Shown piece after piece: positions 61,701 through 64,000 of a stretch of 64,000 bases of DNA. Origin of the DNA: Diplolepis rosae (Eukaryota > Arthropoda > Insecta > Hymenoptera > Diplolepididae); assembly GCA_030998225.1 (NCBI GenBank), contig JAPYXD010000519.1:1-64000 (forward strand), written 5' to 3'. Each line of letters begins with the position of its first letter. Within the stretch, counting starts at the first letter, position 1. A program made the translations under genes and the position numbers. The notes beneath the pieces are model-generated. The model saw nothing but the letters and a program-made list of their open reading frames with translations. It did not search any database and was not told the origin of the DNA.

Positions 61701-64000
61701 GTAGTGAATGCTTGTGGTTAATACACTTTTTTTGTGATAAAAAGGTTGCGTTAAAGGTGATTTTCGAGAAAGTTAAGATTTTTTATTAATAGGGGTGGTT
61801 TTTTTATTATTTCCGGGGATTCTTTCCACCCTTAATCTTTCGGGGGTAATAAATTCTTATGCTCAAGACACTTTTTTCGATAAAAAAAGGTTGCGTTAAA
61901 GGTCATATTTGAGAAAGTAAAGATTTTTTAATAATAGGGGTGGTTTTTTATTACTTCCGGGGATTCTTACCACCCTTAATATTTCGGGGGTAATAAATGC
62001 TTATGCTCAAGACACTTTTTTCGATAAAAAAAGGTTGCGTTAAAGGTGATATTTGAGAAAGTTAAGATTTTTTATTAATAGGGGTGGTTTTCATTATTAT
62101 TTCCGGGGATTCTTACCACCCTTAATCTTTCGGGGGTAATAAATGCTTATGCTCAAGACACTTTTTTCGATGTAAAAAGGTTGCGTTAAAGGTGATATTT
62201 GAGAAAGTTAAGATTTTTTATTAATAGGGGTGGTTTTTTTATTATTTCCGGGGATTCTTACCACCCTTAATATTTCGGGGGTAATAAATGCTTATGCTCA
62301 AGACACTTTTTTCGATAAAAAAAGGTTGCGTTAAAGGTGATATTTGAGAAAGTTAAGATTTTTTATTAATAGGGGTGGTTTTTTTATTATTTCCGGGGAT
62401 TCTTACCACCCTTAATCTTTCGGGGGTAATAAATGCTTATGCTCAAGACACTTTTTTCGATGTAAAAAGGTTGCGTTAAAGGTGATATTTGAGAAAGTTA
62501 AGATTTTTTATTAATAGGGGTGGTTTTTTTATTATTTCCGGGGATTCTTACCACCCTTAATCTTTCGAGGGTAATAAATGCTTATGCTCAAGACACTTTT
62601 TTCGATGAAAAATGGTTGCGTTAAAGGTGATATTTGAGAAAGTTAAGATTTTTTATTAATAGGGGTGGTTTTTTTATTATTTCCGGGGATTCTTACCACC
62701 CTTGATCTTTCGGGGGTAATAAATGCTTATGCTCAAGACACTTTTTTCGATGAAAAAAGTTTGCGTTAAAGGTGATATTTGAGAAAGTAAATATTTTTTA
62801 TTAATAGGGGTGGTTTTTTTATTATTTCCGGGGATTCTTTCCACCCTTAATCTTTCGGGGGTAATAAATGCTTATGCTCAAGACACTTTTTTCGATAAAA
62901 AAAGGTTGCGTTAAAGGTGATATTTGAGAAAGTTAAGATTTTTTATTAATAGGGGTGGTTTTTTTATTATTTCCGGGGATTCTTACCACCCTTAATCTTT
63001 CGGGGGTAATAAATGCTTATGCTCAAGACACTTTTTTCGATGTAAAAAGGTTGCGTTAAAGGTGATATTTGAGAAAGTAAATATTTTTTATTAATAGGGG
63101 TGGTTTTTTTATTATTTCCGGGGATTCTTACCACCCTTAATCTTTCGGGGGTAATAAATGCTTATGCTAAAGACACTTTTTTCGATAAAAAAAGGTTGCG
63201 TTAAAGGTGATATTTGTGAAATTAAAGATTTTTTATTAATAGGGGTGGTTTTTTTTTATTTCCGGGGATTCTTACCGCCCTTAATCTTTCGAGGGTAATA
63301 AATGCTTATGCTCAAGACACTTTTTTCGATGAAAAAAGTTTGCGTTAAAGGTGATATTTGAGAAAGTAAATATTTTTTATTAATAGGGGTGGTTTTTTTA
63401 TTATTTCCGGGGATTCTTTCCACCCTTAATCTTTCGGGGGTAATAAATGCTTATGCTCAAGACACTTTTTTCGATAAAAAAAGGTTGCGTTAAAGGTGAT
63501 ATTTGAGAAAGTAAAGATTTTTTATTAATAGGGGTGGTTTTTTATTACTTCCGGGGATTCTTACCACCCTTAATATTTCGGGGGTAGTGAATGCTTGTGG
63601 TTAATACACTTTTTTGTGATAAAACGGTTGCGTTAAAGGTGATTTTCGAGAAAGTTAAGATTTTTTATTAATAGGGGTGGTTTTCATTATTATTTCCGGG
63701 GATTCTTACCACCCTTAATCTTTCGGGGGTAATAAATGCTTATGCTCAAGACACTTTTTTCGATAAAAAAAGGTTGCGTTAAAGGTGATATTTGAGAAAG
63801 TTAAGATTTTTTATTAATAGGGGTGGTTTTTTTATTATTTCCGGGGATTCTTACCACCCTTAATCTTTCGGGGGTAATAAATGCTTATGCTCAAGACACT
63901 TTTTTCGATGTAAAAAGGTTGCGTTAAAGGTGATATTTGAGAAAGTAAATATTTTTTATTAATAGGGGTGGTTTTTTTTGTTATTTCCGGGGATTCTTAC
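61701..64000 (+). repeat. 28-monomer superunit, copy 2 (cut by the window edge)
   Basis: The marker at 61701 is followed by the same opening as at 57642, including the ggtcat copy that ends in the ordinary junction (61901 onward) and a tttcattatt copy. The next marker at 63584 lies 13 monomers on, as 59527 does from 57642, and is followed by the same three monomers ending in ttttttttgtta at the right edge. The offset is 4,057 to 4,059 bases throughout. Differences inside the copy include aaattctt near 61855 and a divergent monomer near 63170-63300. Confidence 0.75.
63166..63300 (+). repeat. Divergent monomer near the right edge
   Basis: One monomer and its 5' junction collect several changes: atgctaaagacac for atgctcaagacac, atatttgtgaaattaaag for atatttgagaaagtaaag, a T run followed by atttcc without the tta step, and ttaccgccc for ttaccaccc. 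It sits inside the second 28-monomer superunit; the first copy has no such cluster at the matching place. Confidence 0.7.

Larger units (their letters stand above)
1..64000 (+). repeat. 145-bp satellite DNA array filling the window
   Basis: A head-to-tail tandem array of about 442 monomers covers every base. The anchor word ttgcgttaaagg recurs every 144 to 146 bases from position 16 to the right edge; the mean period, from the anchor at 18 to the anchor at 63921, is 144.9. All copies have the same orientation and no unique sequence or foreign insertion interrupts them. Monomers differ from each other at a limited set of sites, so they form classes rather than random variants. Consensus composition is 41 A, 57 T, 30 G, 17 C. 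Both ends of the window are inside the array. The length and higher-order structure are typical of eukaryotic centromeric or heterochromatic satellites; that placement is inference, and I do not recognise the family. There is no gene-free unique stretch to describe separately, because the array is the only content. Confidence 0.99.

Noticed and set aside
1..64000. CRISPR array
   Set aside because: There are no unique spacers: the whole 145-bp period is homologous from copy to copy.
1..64000. Prokaryotic origin (promoters, ribosome sites such as gggggtaataaatg)
   Set aside because: The G run before ATG is part of every monomer and leads to no open frame; an array of this size without genes is not expected in a bacterial genome.
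1..64000. Assembly artefact from a collapsed or looped repeat
   Set aside because: Cannot be excluded without reads, but the private variants, hybrids and several different superunit lengths are not what a simple assembler loop would give.

Overview
The whole 64,000-base window is one uninterrupted head-to-tail satellite DNA array. The monomer is about 145 bp (144 to 146) and recurs about 442 times, always in the same orientation. Both window edges cut through a monomer, so the array is longer than 64 kb and no flanking sequence is visible. I find no protein-coding gene, RNA gene, mobile element, CRISPR array or other unique sequence. The consensus monomer has 41 A, 57 T, 30 G and 17 C (32% GC). 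All three forward frames and all three reverse frames carry a stop within a single monomer, and 145 is not a multiple of 3, so long reading frames cannot arise.

An array of this length, with a near-nucleosomal monomer and nested higher-order repeats, points to a eukaryotic nuclear genome assembled from long reads, most likely centromeric, pericentromeric or other heterochromatin. That is inference from array architecture. I do not recognise the monomer as a named satellite family, and nothing here identifies the species.

Monomers fall into recurring sequence classes, told apart mainly by the linker after the TTCGAT motif (ending in aaaaaaagg, gaaaaatgg, gtaaaaagg, gaaaaaagg, gaaaaaagt or aaaagaagg). 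They also differ at a second site (gttaag, gtaaat or gtaaag), by gatatttgag versus gattttcgag, by a T run versus tttcattatt, and by aatctt versus aatatt. A distinctive subfamily (gtagtgaatgcttgtgg, then ttaatacac) occurs 35 times plus 2 hybrid forms and serves as a ruler. Its spacings are whole numbers of monomers and reveal higher-order structure.

Region by region: 1-11 kb is a mixed patchwork, and its first 0.5 kb is repeated at about 10.58-11.07 kb. From 11.1 to 34.6 kb a superunit of 21 monomers (about 3.04 kb) with an internal 3-6-12 (once 3-6-11-1) marker spacing appears four times, starting at 11131, 17648, 25471 and 31555. Between them, 20.7-23.9 kb holds a tandem pair of 11-monomer blocks. 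From 35.6 to 47 kb a block is present in three copies (starting 38362, 42564 and 45320). From 45.3 to 52.6 kb there is a 7.25 kb stretch without the marker. From 57.6 kb to the right edge a 28-monomer (about 4.06 kb) superunit is repeated in tandem. The pattern fits unequal crossover or conversion acting on blocks of several monomers.

Each monomer carries four A/T tracts spaced at near-integral multiples of the DNA helical turn, which predicts intrinsic curvature, and a conserved interrupted dyad (TAGGGGTGGT with ACCACCCTTA). These are the best candidates for function; both are inferences from the sequence.
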